Of a stretch of DNA of 64,000 bases, positions 20,919 to 31,240 are shown piece after piece. The notes beneath the pieces were generated by a model. It was given only the letters and a program-made list of their open reading frames with translations, was not told the origin of the DNA and made no database searches. The translations under genes were made by a program, and so were the position numbers. Every line of letters begins with the position of its first letter. Position 1 is the first letter of the stretch. The stretch is from NCBI RefSeq assembly GCF_022370755.2, contig NZ_CP092364.2, positions 6,448,001 through 6,512,000 of the forward strand, given 5' to 3'. This stretch comes from Mycolicibacterium goodii. GTDB lineage: Bacteria; Actinomycetota; Actinomycetes; Mycobacteriales; Mycobacteriaceae.

Positions 20919-21668
20919 TCACTCCTCGCCGAGGATCTGGTAGATCTCGCGGCGGGCGTTGTTCACCACATCGAGAATGCGTTGCTGTTGGTCCTCGTTG
21001 GCGGTGTACGCCGACTGTGCGACCGCACCCATCAGCTGGGCGATGGCGCCGCGCAGGTTGACCGCCGCCGGATCGGCATCCTCGGCGATCTGCTCCCACG
21101 GCGGCGTCTCGACCTGATCGGCAGCCGCGCGGCCGGCCTCGGTCAGCTCGAACAGTTTCTTGCTGCCCTCGGTCTCGGTGCCGCTGATCAGGCCTTCGTC
21201 GACCAGCAGCTGCAGCGTGGGATACACCGATCCGGGGCTCGGCCGCCACAGGTTGTCGGTACGTTCGGCGATCTCCTGGATCATCTCGTAGCCGTGCATG
21301 GGTCGTTCGGCGAGCAGTTTGAGGATCGCGGCGCGCACGTCACCGCGTCGGCCACGCCTGCCGCGGCCGTGACCGCGGCGTCCGCCGCGCGGGCCGGGGC
21401 CGAAGCCGAAGCCCGGATCGAAGCCGAACCCGAAACCGAAGCCACGGCCGGGACCGCCCATGCCTGCGGGACCGCCCATGGGACCGCCGGGACCGCCGGG
21501 CCCCATCTCGCAGCGCGGGTCGAGGGCCTGCTCGCGGGCCTCGTGGAGGTGAGCCCGCAGGTGGTCGCGGAACTCGCGGCGGGCGGCCCGCCGGTGGTGG
21601 TGCATCGCGCGACGGCCGGCGAGGCCGAAACCGAAGTCGCCCGTGGGGAATGCGAACGGGGTGCTCAT
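20919..21668 (-). CDS. PadR-family regulator with Gly/Phe-rich N-terminal extension
   Basis: A 249-residue protein. Residues ~110-190 are a PadR winged helix: RAAILKLLAERPMHGYEMIQEIAERTDN, SPGSVYPTLQLLVDEGLI and KKLFELTEAGR. Before it lies an unusual region of ~50 residues made of Gly-Pro-Met then Gly-Phe repeats and a basic Arg-Gly-His tract. The extreme N terminus is His/Arg-rich. A strong AAAGGAG precedes the ATG at 21668. The AT-rich palindrome just upstream (21715-21724) suggests autoregulation. The ligand and targets are unknown. Confidence 0.82.
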   Translation of the reverse strand: MSTPFAFPTGDFGFGLAGRRAMHHHRRAARREFRDHLRAHLHEAREQALDPRCEMGPGGPGGPMGGPAGMGGPGRGFGFGFGFDPGFGFGPGPRGGRRGHGRGRRGRRGDVRAAILKLLAERPMHGYEMIQEIAERTDNLWRPSPGSVYPTLQLLVDEGLISGTETEGSKKLFELTEAGRAAADQVETPPWEQIAEDADPAAVNLRGAIAQLMGAVAQSAYTANEDQQQRILDVVNNARREIYQILGEE

Positions 21669-21714
21669 GGAAGCTCCTTTCCTCGAAACGCCGGATGCGT
21701 TTCCGATACGTCAA

Positions 21715-21724
21715 CGATATATCG
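21715..21724. promoter_or_regulatory. Candidate PadR operator
   Basis: CGATATATCG is a perfect 10-base palindrome in an AT-rich patch between two PadR genes. It is followed by further TATCG copies (at 21730-21734 and 21751-21755). PadR proteins commonly bind short AT-rich palindromes in their own promoter. Confidence 0.5.
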
Positions 21725-21750
21725 AAAACTATCGGCGATGCAACGATGAG

Positions 21751-22281
21751 CTATCGGTGGCCGTCCATTCGCCTGATCACGTCGCGCGCCCACTGGGCCT
21801 GCATCGCATGCACGCGCAACCCGTAGTCCAACGCGGCGTGGCTGAAGACGTCGGCTCCCGGCTCGTCGGTCCAGTCGATCGACGACTCGAGTTGTTCGAG
21901 CCGTTCGACCTCGGCATCCGAGTGGGCCGCGAGTGCCTGCAGGTGCTCGCGCGCCTGCTCGGGCGGCAGTTCGCCGAGCAGGAACACCCGCAGCAGTTCG
22001 GCACTGCGTTCAGGGGGGTCATCCTGCGGATTTGCGATCCAACGCAGAAGCTCGTCACGTCCGGCGGCGGTGGCCCGGTACTCCTTGCGTCCGCGCGGGC
22101 CGATCGCGGAAACCTCGATGAGGCCGGCGGTCGCGAGCTTGTTGAGCTCACCGTAGAGCTGACTCTGGGTGGCGGGCCAGACGTTCGCCATCGACTTCTC
22201 GAATCGTCTGAGCAGGTCGTATCCGCTTCCGGGGTGCTGGACCAAGAGGCCGAGTGCGGCCATGCGCAAGCTCATGCGCAC
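21751..22281 (-). CDS. PadR-family transcriptional regulator
   Basis: A 176-residue regulator. The winged helix is MAALGLLVQHPGSGYDLLRRFEKSMANVWPATQSQLYGELNKLATAGLI, followed by a C-terminal dimerisation coiled coil of the Vir_act_alpha_C type (ERSAELLRVFLLGELPPEQAREHLQAL). GTG at 22281 has GGAAG 7 bases upstream; the ATG two codons later has worse spacing. It is divergent from the carotenoid oxygenase with a palindrome between them, so it probably represses that gene and itself. Confidence 0.85.
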   Translation of the reverse strand: MRMSLRMAALGLLVQHPGSGYDLLRRFEKSMANVWPATQSQLYGELNKLATAGLIEVSAIGPRGRKEYRATAAGRDELLRWIANPQDDPPERSAELLRVFLLGELPPEQAREHLQALAAHSDAEVERLEQLESSIDWTDEPGADVFSHAALDYGLRVHAMQAQWARDVIRRMDGHR

Positions 22282-22289
22282 ATCTTAGC

Positions 22290-22317
22290 TTCCACTATTG
22301 ACATGTCACTTGTGGAA
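22290..22317. promoter_or_regulatory. Palindromic operator between PadR and carotenoid oxygenase genes
   Basis: A 28-base imperfect palindrome. The outer arms TTCCAC/GTGGAA and core GACATGTC share one centre at 22303/22304, and 24 of 28 bases are symmetric. It lies between divergent starts (22281 and 22365) and likely binds the adjacent PadR. Confidence 0.65.
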
Positions 22318-22364
22318 TGTCAGGGTGTGTTTGTCCGTCACCGCCCGCCTCCAGGAGACCTCTC

Positions 22365-23684
22365 ATGACCGACACCGATCTCACCAACATGCCGGGCACC
22401 GGCGACTTCTTCCGGCGCGGCAACTACGCGCCCGTGTCCGACGAACTGACCGAATACGACCTGCCCATCGAAGGCGCGATCCCACCAGAACTCGACGGCT
22501 GGTACCTGCGCAACGGCCCCAACCCGCGGCAGGCGACCGAGCACTGGTTCACCGGCGACGGCATGATCCACGGGGTACGGATCGAGAACGGCGCCGCCAA
22601 GTGGTATCGCAACCGTTGGGTGCGCACCGACAGTTTCATCGAGGACTTCCCGCTCTACAATTCCGACGGAACCCGCAATCTCCGTGCCGCCGTGGCCAAT
22701 ACGCACGTCGTCAACCACGCGGGCAGGACCCTGGCACTCGTGGAATCCTCCCTGCCCTACGAGATCACCAACGAACTGGAGACGGTGGGCGCCTACGACT
22801 TCGGTGGCAGGCTCGCCGACTCCATGACCGCGCACCCCAAGATCTGCCCCACCACCGGCGAACTGCACTTCTTCGGCTACGGCAGCATTTTCGAGCCTTA
22901 CGTCACCTATCACCGCGCCGACGCCAACGGCGACCTGACCGTCAACCGCCCTGTGGACGTCAAGGCGCACACCATGATGCACGATTTCGCGATGACCTCC
23001 GGACACGTGATCTTCATGGATCTGCCCGTGGTGTTCGACCTCGACATCGCGATGAAGGGCGAAGGCCACATGCCCTACCGGTGGAGCGACGACTACGGTG
23101 CCCGCTTCGGGCTGCTGCGCCGCGACGATCCGTTCGGCGAGATCCGCTGGTTCGACATCGACCCGTGCTACATCTTCCACGTCGTGAACGCCTTCGAGCA
23201 GGGCGACACCGTTGTGCTGCAGGCGGTCAGGTACCCCGAATTGTGGCGCGACAACGGAAGTTTCGATTTCCCTGCCGTGCTGTGGAGTTGGACGCTCGAC
23301 CTGCGGACCGGCACCGTCACCGAACGTCAACTCGACGACCTCGGTGTGGAGTTTCCCCGCATCGACGACCGGTTGGCCGGCCTGAACGCACGCTACTCGG
23401 TCGCCGTCGGGGACAACGGCTGGGTGCGATACGACCTGAGCACCGGTGCCGCGCAACGGCACGACCTCGGAACCGGTGGACCGGGTGAGGCCGTGTTCGT
23501 CCCCGGCGCCGGACCTGCCGACGAATCCAACGGCTGGTACCTGGGCTACGTCTACGATCCCGAGCGCAACGGCAGTGATCTGGTGATCCTCGACGCGTCG
23601 GACTTCGCCGGCAAGCCGGTCGCCAGGATCAAGCTGCCGCAACGGGTTCCGTACGGATTCCACGGCAACTGGATCAGCGCCTGA
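22365..23684 (+). CDS. Carotenoid oxygenase (RPE65/lignostilbene dioxygenase family)
   Basis: A 439-residue non-haem iron dioxygenase that cleaves carotenoid or stilbene double bonds. The start of the fold is GWYLRNGPNPR. The four iron-binding histidines are identifiable in SMTAHPKICP, KAHTMMHDFAM, CYIFHVVNAFEQG and YGFHGNW near the C terminus. The ATG at 22365 follows CAGGAG. The exact substrate cannot be told. Regulation by the divergent PadR, a family that often senses phenolics, would fit a phenolic or stilbene substrate; that is inference. It overlaps the lfrA end convergently by 11 bases. Confidence 0.88.
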   Translation: MTDTDLTNMPGTGDFFRRGNYAPVSDELTEYDLPIEGAIPPELDGWYLRNGPNPRQATEHWFTGDGMIHGVRIENGAAKWYRNRWVRTDSFIEDFPLYNSDGTRNLRAAVANTHVVNHAGRTLALVESSLPYEITNELETVGAYDFGGRLADSMTAHPKICPTTGELHFFGYGSIFEPYVTYHRADANGDLTVNRPVDVKAHTMMHDFAMTSGHVIFMDLPVVFDLDIAMKGEGHMPYRWSDDYGARFGLLRRDDPFGEIRWFDIDPCYIFHVVNAFEQGDTVVLQAVRYPELWRDNGSFDFPAVLWSWTLDLRTGTVTERQLDDLGVEFPRIDDRLAGLNARYSVAVGDNGWVRYDLSTGAAQRHDLGTGGPGEAVFVPGAGPADESNGWYLGYVYDPERNGSDLVILDASDFAGKPVARIKLPQRVPYGFHGNWISA

Positions 23685-25188
23685 ACGCGACCCCGACGAC
23701 TGCGGCAGCGGCCAGCACCAACGTCGCCGCGATCAGCGCGGTCGGGGCGACACCTGAATCGAACGCGGTACGGGCCGAATCGAGCAGTTGCGCAGCGGTG
23801 GCGGCGGGCAGATCCGCTGCCACCGCGGTCGCGCCGCCGATGCTCTCGGCCGCGGCGCCGGTCTGCTCGGGCGTCAGTCCCGCGGGCACGTCGACGTTGG
23901 CGCGGTAGAACGCCGTGAAGATCGTGCCGAGAGTCGCGGTGCCGACCACCGCGCCCAGCTCGTAGGCGGTCTCCGAAACGGCGGAAGCCGCACCGGATTT
24001 CGCGGCAGGCACTGACGCCACGATGGTGTCGTTGGACACCGTCTGCGATACGCCGACGCCGAGCTCGAGCACCACGAACGACGCGATGACCGCGGCGACC
24101 GTGAGGTTGTGGCGGAACAGCAGGATCATCACGAAGCCGACCGCCACGAACACCAGGCCCGTGACCAGCAGGGTGTCCGGGGCGAAGCGCTTGGCGGCCT
24201 TCACCACGGCCAAGCCTGCGATCATCGACACGACCGCGCCGGGCAGGGTCACCAAGCCCGCGGTCAGCGGGGACAGGCCCAACACCAACTGCAGGTGCTG
24301 GGAGATGAAGAAGATGAACCCGATCAGCCCGATGATCGACAGGAAGTTCGCCAGGATCGACGATGTGAACGGCATGACCTTGAACAGGCCGATGTCGAGC
24401 ATCGGTGTGGCACTGCGGTTCTGGCGACGCACGAACAGCGCGCCCGAGGCGATGCCGACGGCGAATGCGGCCGCGGCCGCCGGTGAGAGGCCATCATGTG
24501 CCGCGGTCTTCACCGCCCACACGATCGGCAGCATCGTCGTGAACGACAACACGATGCTCGTCGGATCGAACGGGCCCGGATTCGGATCCCGCGACTCGGG
24601 CACCAGACGCGGGCCGAGCACGAGCAGCGGCAACAGGATCGGCACCGCCACCCAGAAGACCGCGCCCCAGTGGAACTTCTCCAGCAGTGCGCCGCCGACG
24701 ATCGGGCCCAGCGCCGAACCCGCCGTGAAGCAGGACGCCCAGATCGCGATGGCCAACCGGCGCGCAGACGCGTCGGTGAAGATGTTTCGGATCAGCGACA
24801 GCGTGGAGGGCATCAGCATCGCGCCGAACACGCCGAGAAGTGTGCGTGCGGCCACCAGATATCCGGCGCTGGGGGCGAACGCCGCCACCGCCGACACGAT
24901 CGCGAACCCGGCGCCGCCGATCAGCAGCAGCCTGCGTCGACCGAGCCGGTCACCGAGGCTGCCCATGGCGACCAGCAGCGCGGCCAGCACCAGCGAGTAG
25001 ACGTCGACTATCCACAACTGCGTGGTCGCCGACGGTCGGAAGTCCTCGGCGATCAGCGGCAGCGCGAAGGCCAGCACGGTGTTGTCGATGGCGATCAACA
25101 GCACCGGCAGTGCGAGGACGGCCAGGGCCACCCAGGCCCGCTTCGGGGTCCTCGTCGTCGGCGCCGTGGCGTCGGTGTAGGTGGACAT
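23674..25188 (-). CDS. lfrA: LfrA, DHA2-family MFS multidrug efflux pump
   Basis: A 504-residue, 14-helix drug:proton antiporter in the inner membrane. Motifs are LLIAIDNTVLAFALPLIAEDF in helix 1, the motif A loop GSLGDRLGRRRLLL, and motif C-like GPIVGGALLE. Length and sequence agree with LfrA of M. smegmatis as I remember it. LfrA gives low-level resistance to fluoroquinolones, ethidium and acriflavine. It is downstream of lfrR on the same strand (79-base gap) with AGGAG before the ATG. Confidence 0.88.
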   Translation of the reverse strand: MSTYTDATAPTTRTPKRAWVALAVLALPVLLIAIDNTVLAFALPLIAEDFRPSATTQLWIVDVYSLVLAALLVAMGSLGDRLGRRRLLLIGGAGFAIVSAVAAFAPSAGYLVAARTLLGVFGAMLMPSTLSLIRNIFTDASARRLAIAIWASCFTAGSALGPIVGGALLEKFHWGAVFWVAVPILLPLLVLGPRLVPESRDPNPGPFDPTSIVLSFTTMLPIVWAVKTAAHDGLSPAAAAAFAVGIASGALFVRRQNRSATPMLDIGLFKVMPFTSSILANFLSIIGLIGFIFFISQHLQLVLGLSPLTAGLVTLPGAVVSMIAGLAVVKAAKRFAPDTLLVTGLVFVAVGFVMILLFRHNLTVAAVIASFVVLELGVGVSQTVSNDTIVASVPAAKSGAASAVSETAYELGAVVGTATLGTIFTAFYRANVDVPAGLTPEQTGAAAESIGGATAVAADLPAATAAQLLDSARTAFDSGVAPTALIAATLVLAAAAVVGVAFRR

Positions 25189-25267
25189 CGGAAGAGCTCC
25201 TGTGCGAAAGAGTGAGAAGAGAGGTTGGGGGCGACCGGAATTCGGAAGGAAATCCAGGGTGCCTGTG

Positions 25268-25840
25268 TCAGGCCTTGGGCAGGGCGATGGTGCCCGCGGT
25301 GAGGCTGGTCATGATGGCGTCGACGATCTGGTGTCGTGGCGTGCCGTCCTGCTTGGCGGCCTCGTAGCCGGCTTGCAGCAGCGCCCAGAACACCCGTCGT
25401 GCCCACCCGGGGGGATATTCGGGCCTCTCGGTCGACGCCCGGTTGAGCACCTCGACGATGGCCTCGTCCCCGAGTTCGAAGTAGGCCGCCAGTTCCGGAT
25501 CGGCCAGGATCGTGGGCTCGTTGTAGACGAACAGCACGATCGGGCCCAGGTCGAGCTGGCTCTCGACGACCCGGCGCAGCGCCGCGTCGACGGGACCGTG
25601 CGTCGGGTCGGCACGTTCGATCGCGGCGTTGCTCAGGTCGTGGACGTGGCGGGCCAGCGCGCGCAGCAGATCGGAGCGCTCCGGGTAGTAGCGGTGCACG
25701 GTGCTGCGTCCGACCCCGGCGGCCGCGGCGATGTCGCCCAGCGCCGCGCTGGGCTGATCGGCCAGGACCAGCATCGCGGCATCGAGGATCGCGCGACGCG
25801 TCCGTTCACGCGCGGCAGTCTCGATGCTTGGGCTGGTCAT
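25268..25840 (-). CDS. lfrR: LfrR, TetR-family repressor of lfrA
   Basis: A 190-residue repressor. The helix-turn-helix is RRAILDAAMLVLADQPSAALGDIAAAAGVGRSTVHRYYPERSDLLRAL. The C-terminal ligand domain (LGPIVLFVYNEPTILADPELAAYFELGD) closely follows the M. smegmatis LfrR I recall, with several substitutions, so the strain may be a near relative rather than the reference. It represses lfrRA and is released by efflux substrates. A near-perfect 22-base palindrome lies 29 bases before its start. Confidence 0.88.
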   Translation of the reverse strand: MTSPSIETAARERTRRAILDAAMLVLADQPSAALGDIAAAAGVGRSTVHRYYPERSDLLRALARHVHDLSNAAIERADPTHGPVDAALRRVVESQLDLGPIVLFVYNEPTILADPELAAYFELGDEAIVEVLNRASTERPEYPPGWARRVFWALLQAGYEAAKQDGTPRHQIVDAIMTSLTAGTIALPKA

Positions 25841-25868
25841 GCATCAAAATATAGCACCGTCGACCCAA

Positions 25869-25890
25869 AGTGGGACAGTGATGTCCCACT
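25869..25890. promoter_or_regulatory. lfrR-lfrA operator palindrome
   Basis: Arms AGTGGGACA (25869-25877) and TGTCCCACT (25882-25890) are exact inverted repeats around GTGA. It lies 29-50 bases upstream of the lfrR start, and touches the end of the RDD gene (stop at 25890). It is the natural LfrR binding site. Confidence 0.7.
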
Positions 25891-26813
25891 CACTCGGGCG
25901 GGGCGAAACCTCTCGGGGCCGGTTGCTGGGGCGGCGGATACGTCGGCGGCGGCGCGGAGGACGGTGTCCCGTTCGGTGCGAGAGCAGGGGGTGGCGGGTA
26001 CGCGGGCGGTGCCGGGTACCCCGGTTGACCCCACGGCGCACGTACCGGTGACGGCGGGACGGCGGGCATGAGCCGGGCCAACTCGCGACGGTGCCGCTCG
26101 GCGAGCACGGCCGCCAGCACGTGCTGCGGTGGAGCGCCCGGCGGGGGCGGCGGGGCGATCCGCATGGTGACCTCGGCGAGGATGCGCTGCCCCATCATGT
26201 CGCGGACGCGGGGATCGAGTTGACGGACGCGCATCAGGTACTGCCTGGCCAACTCCACCTGCTCGGAACCCAGCCCAGACAACTGCAACGACGACGCCCA
26301 CCACGCCAGCGCGGGCGGCATGGCCGGCGGCGGCTGCATCCTCGGTCCGCGCTCGCTGATCACCACGGTCCCGGCGAAGATGTCGCCGATGCGTTTGCCC
26401 TTCGAGGACAGCAGGCTGCAGATCACCGCGGGACCCCCGGTCAGCATCCAGATCTCGATGAAACCCGCGATGCCGCGAAACAGCGCCTGCCGGAAGCGCT
26501 CCGGGCTGCCGTCATCGGAGACCACGCGTAAACCGAGCGCCATCTTGCCCAGCGAGCGCCCCCGCGTCGCGGTCTCCATGATCACCGGATACCCCACGAT
26601 GGACAGCACCGTGAAGATGATCAGGATCGCCGCGGACAACGCCTCGTCCAACTGGGTCAGCGTGATCGACCACAGCAGCACCCCGACGACGTAGACGCCG
26701 AAGATCACGAAGATGTCGATGAGCACCGCCAGTACGCGAACGGGTAGCTGCGCGATCGACACGTCGAGGACCACGGCGTCCCCGGTCACCACCGGCTCAG
26801 GCTGGGAGACCAT
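25890..26813 (-). CDS. RDD-family membrane protein (Rv3695-like)
   Basis: A 307-residue protein. The RDD domain covers residues ~20-165 with three to four transmembrane segments, opening with VLDVSIAQLPVRVLAVLIDIFVIFGVYVVGVLLW and including TRGRSLGKMALGLRVVSDDG. The C-terminal third is Pro-rich (PPPPPGAPP, PAPPAYPPPP) and cytoplasmic. Function is unknown; some RDD proteins have been linked to ion exchange. It is divergent from the SpoIIM-like gene (starts 34 bases apart) and is part of the conserved cluster that runs to 32977. Confidence 0.8.
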   Translation of the reverse strand: MVSQPEPVVTGDAVVLDVSIAQLPVRVLAVLIDIFVIFGVYVVGVLLWSITLTQLDEALSAAILIIFTVLSIVGYPVIMETATRGRSLGKMALGLRVVSDDGSPERFRQALFRGIAGFIEIWMLTGGPAVICSLLSSKGKRIGDIFAGTVVISERGPRMQPPPAMPPALAWWASSLQLSGLGSEQVELARQYLMRVRQLDPRVRDMMGQRILAEVTMRIAPPPPPGAPPQHVLAAVLAERHRRELARLMPAVPPSPVRAPWGQPGYPAPPAYPPPPALAPNGTPSSAPPPTYPPPQQPAPRGFAPPE

Positions 26814-26832
26814 AACGACCCACGGTAGGCGA

Positions 26833-26838
26833 TTAAGC
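26833..26838 (+). promoter_or_regulatory. -10 element of a likely leaderless promoter
   Basis: TAAGCT fits the mycobacterial TANNNT -10 box and ends 8 bases before the GTG at 26847. Transcription would begin at or next to the start codon, and no ribosome site is present. Confidence 0.5.
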
Positions 26839-26846
26839 TCGGCCGA

Positions 26847-27839
26847 GTGGATGTCGATGCGTTCGTACTGGCCCATCGCGCCACCTGGGACCGCCTGGAA
26901 CAGCTGGTGAAACGTCGGCGTCGGCTCACCGGTGCCGAGGTGGACGAGCTCGTCGACCTGTATCAGCGGGTCTCGACGCACCTGTCGATGGTGCGCTCGG
27001 CGTCCGGTGACGCGGTGCTCGTCGGCAGGTTGTCCGGTCTGGTGGCCCGGGCGCGCGCCGCGGTCACCGGTGCCCACGCGCCGCTGTGGCGGGAGTTCGT
27101 CCGGTTCTGGACGGTGTCGTTCCCGGTGGTGGCGTACCGCTCGTGGCGCTGGTGGGCCGCGACGGCGATCGGGTTCTTCATCGTCACCGTCGCTCTCGCC
27201 CTGTGGGTGGCCGGCAACCCCGAGGTGCACTCGGCCATCGGGACGCCCAGTGAGATCGAGGAATTGGTGAACCACGATTTCGCGTCGTACTACAGCGAGA
27301 ACCCGGCCGGATCGTTCGCGCTGCGGGTGTGGGTCAACAACGCTTGGGTCGCCGCGCAGTGCATCGGGTTCGCGATCCTGCTCGGACTGCCGATTCCCTA
27401 CATCCTCTTCCAGAACGCCGCCAACCTCGGACTGATCGCGGGCGTGATGTTCCACGCCGGAGCCGGGGATGTGTTCATGGGCCTGATCACCCCGCACGGT
27501 CTGCTCGAGCTCACCGCGGTGTTCCTGGCCGGCGCCGTGGGGATGCGCCTGGGCTGGACCGTGATCGCCCCGGGTGACCGGCCGCGCACACAGGCGCTCG
27601 CCGAACAGGGCCGTGCCGTGGTGTCGGTGGCCATCGGTCTGGTGGTGGTGCTGCTGATCTCGGGTCTGGTCGAGGCCCTCGTGACACCGTCGCCGCTGCC
27701 GACGTTCCTGCGCATCGGGATCGGGCTGGCCGTCGAGATCGCGTTCTTGGCATACGTGATCCACTTCGGCCGCAAGGCCGTACGCGCGGGAGAGAGCGGC
27801 GACATCGAGGACGCGCCCGATCACGCACCGACCGCCTGA
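26847..27839 (+). CDS. SpoIIM-like integral membrane protein (Rv3694c-like)
   Basis: A 330-residue protein. A soluble helical N terminus (about 100 residues) is followed by roughly five transmembrane segments: WWAATAIGFFIVTVALALWVAG, VAAQCIGFAILLGLPIPYILFQ, LIAGVMF, LTAVFLAGAVGMRLGW and AIGLVVVLLISGLVEALV. These match the DUF95/stage II sporulation protein M family. Mycobacteria do not sporulate in the Bacillus way, so the role is probably in envelope remodelling. It is conserved next to RDD and MoxR-DUF58 genes. Confidence 0.82.
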   Translation: MDVDAFVLAHRATWDRLEQLVKRRRRLTGAEVDELVDLYQRVSTHLSMVRSASGDAVLVGRLSGLVARARAAVTGAHAPLWREFVRFWTVSFPVVAYRSWRWWAATAIGFFIVTVALALWVAGNPEVHSAIGTPSEIEELVNHDFASYYSENPAGSFALRVWVNNAWVAAQCIGFAILLGLPIPYILFQNAANLGLIAGVMFHAGAGDVFMGLITPHGLLELTAVFLAGAVGMRLGWTVIAPGDRPRTQALAEQGRAVVSVAIGLVVVLLISGLVEALVTPSPLPTFLRIGIGLAVEIAFLAYVIHFGRKAVRAGESGDIEDAPDHAPTA

Positions 27840-27843
27840 CGCG

Positions 27844-29165
27844 TCAGAGCCTGCCGGTGGCCTTCATCGCGAGATAGTGGTCGGCCAGCGCAGGTGCCAG
27901 ATCCTCGGGTCCGGCGTCGACCACGTCGATCCCGTGCCGACGCAGCCGAGCCGCGATCGCGCGGCGGTCGTTGCGGGAACGCTCGGCGGCTGCGGCGTCG
28001 TACACCGCCGCCGCGTCGGAGCGGCCCGCCGCGAGTTCGTCGACCCGTGGATCGGACACCGCGGCGACCAGGACCTGGTGGCGGGCCGACAGTTGCGGCA
28101 ACACCGTCATGAGACCCTCGTCGAGCGCGGACGCGTTGAGGTCGGTCAGCAGCACCACGAGTGAGCGGCCCCGTACGCGGCGCGTCAGCGTCGAAACCAG
28201 TGCGGCGGCATCCGATTCCACGAGTGCCGGCTGCAGCGGCGCCATCGCACCGACAAGTGCCGAGAGAAGCTCGGTGCGCGACGCGTTGAACACCCCGGCA
28301 CGGGTCACCCGGTCGAACGCCAGGAAATCGACGTGGTCACCGGCGCGTGACGCCAGGGCGGCCAGCAGCAGCGCGGCATCCATCGACCAGTCGAGTCGCG
28401 GCCAGCCGCCTGGATCGCTCGCGGTGGGGTCCACGCCGACGCGGCCGGCCGATGTGCGGCTGGTGTCGAGGACGATCACCACGCGCCGGTCGCGCTCGGG
28501 GCGCCAGGTGCGCACCACGACGTCGGCGCGCCGGGCGGTCGCCCGCCAGTCGATGGACCGGACATCGTCGCCGACGACGTACTCGCGCAGCGAGTCGAAC
28601 TCGGTGCCCTGGCCGCGAATGAGAACCGGTATGGCGCCGTCGAGTTCCCGCAGCCGCGCCAGCCGGGACGGTAGGTGCTTGCGCGACAGGAACGGCGGCA
28701 GGATGCGCACCTGATGCGCGACCCGGTGGACGGCCTGCCTGCCGGCCAGACCCAGCGGACCGATCGAGCGGACGGTGACCGTGTCCGAGCGCTGATCCCC
28801 CCGGCGAACCGGCTGCAACCGCGTAGTGATGCGAACCTGTTCCGCGGCAGCCACTTCGAGCGGGTGAACCCGTGGCTGAGCGCCCGCACCGGGCGGCCAC
28901 GCACCGCGGATCCGACCGCGGACCCGCCGCCTTCCCGGGTTTCCCACCTCGATCACGGCGTCGACGCTCTGGCCCAACCGGGCCGTGTGGTCACCGCCGC
29001 GCTGCACGTGCAGGCGCCGGGGGTTGCCCGCGAGCGCGACGTCGGCGATGACCGCCGCCAGCAACAGAACCAGGAGAAGTCCGAAAGCCGTTGCCGGCCA
29101 GGGGGAGACCGCGATAGGCAGGACGCAGACCAACGCGACCAGGCCGGTGCGGCCGGTGAGCACCA

Positions 29166-29166
<1 letters not shown>
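27844..29166 (-). CDS. DUF58 (VWA-like) membrane-anchored protein (Rv3693-like)
   Basis: A 440-residue protein. Two N-terminal hydrophobic segments (GLVALVCVLPIAVSPW, FGLLLVLLLAAVIADVALAG) anchor it. A middle beta domain precedes the DUF58 signature FDSLREYVVGDDVRSIDWRATARRADVVVRTW. A VWA-type VIVLDTSRTSAGR follows. Such proteins are the usual partners of MoxR ATPases; the ATGA overlap with the MoxR gene (29164-29169) fits. The substrate is unknown. Confidence 0.85.
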
Positions 29167-30133
<967 letters not shown>

Positions 30134-30137
<4 letters not shown>

Positions 30138-31240
30138 GAGTGCGCGACCTGCCTTTCGATGTCGTCGAGTTGATGGGCGAGATGGACAAGATCGGCGTCG
30201 GTGGCCGGTGGCGGACCGAACAGCGCGTACCCCACGGCGTGGGAGTCCTGTCCGCTGCGGGACGCGACCGCGGTCGCCACGGCGGCCGGATCGGCCTCGG
30301 CGGTGAGGCCGAGGCGCGGCAGCAGGCGCTGCAACGTGGCCGTGCGCAACGCGTCGGCCGCGCGGTCGCGCGCCCGGTGCGAGCGGTACAGCTTGCCGCG
30401 TCCCTCCACGGTCTCCGACGCGCGCACCACGACGGGCAGCGATTCGGCGACCAGGGGGCCGAGCCGGCGGGCCTGCCACACCGCGAGCAGCGCGACCACC
30501 AGGCACAGTTGCAGGACGATCCACCGGACCTGATCGGGAATCAGATCGGACAGCTTCCGGTCCCCGGTCGAGGTGCCCTCGAATTCCTGTGGCGCATACC
30601 AGATCACACGTGCCCGATCGCCCGCGAGGTTCATCGCGAGTGCGGCGTTGCCCGCCTTGAGCAGACCCGCGTTGGACAGGAACTCGGCGGTGCCGACCAC
30701 GGTGATCGTGCGGTTGCCGTCCCGGTAGCGCACCACCGCGCCGTCGTAGCACCGTTCGACCGGGACATCGCCCGCCGCCCGGAACGTGTTGCTCAGGCCC
30801 AGTTGCGTCTCCCCGGCGCGGCGGGCCTCGGGCAGCTCGCAGTCCGGTTCACCACCACCGAAGGAAGTGGCCTCGTCGAGACGCACTGCGGGCGCGAGCT
30901 TCTCGCGGGTCTTGGTCACCGGCTCGACCAGCAGCAGGTCGCCGGGAAGCCTGGACAGCCGATCCAACTGCTCGTCGCCGGAGAGGAACAGCGTCTGCGC
31001 CGCCACCAGCAGTGTGCCCGGGCGTGCATTGCGTTCCACCTCGTCGACGTCGGCCGCGGTGACCACCTCCACACCGTGATCGCGGAGCAGTGTCACCAGC
31101 GCGCGGGCCCCCTCGGGGGAGGTCGAGTCAGGATCCATGCGGCCACCCGGTCGGGGCGCGGTGAGGTGCACCGTCAGCACCGCGAGCGCGACGATGACCA
31201 CGACGGCAGGCACGATCCAGCGCAGGTTACGGATCTTCAT
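30134..31240 (-). CDS. DUF4350 membrane protein (Rv3691-like)
   Basis: A 368-residue protein. The N-terminal anchor is WIVPAVVVIVALAVLTVHL. The extracytoplasmic domain has a GATase1-like fold (TSPEGARALVTLLRDHGVEVVTA, GDLLLVEPV). A second transmembrane helix WIVLQLCLVVALLAVWQARRLGP sits before a cytoplasmic helical tail. DUF4350 proteins occur with MoxR-DUF58-DUF4129 sets. ATG at 31240 overlaps the stop of the upstream gene by four bases; an ATG five codons upstream (31255) lacks this coupling. Confidence 0.8.
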
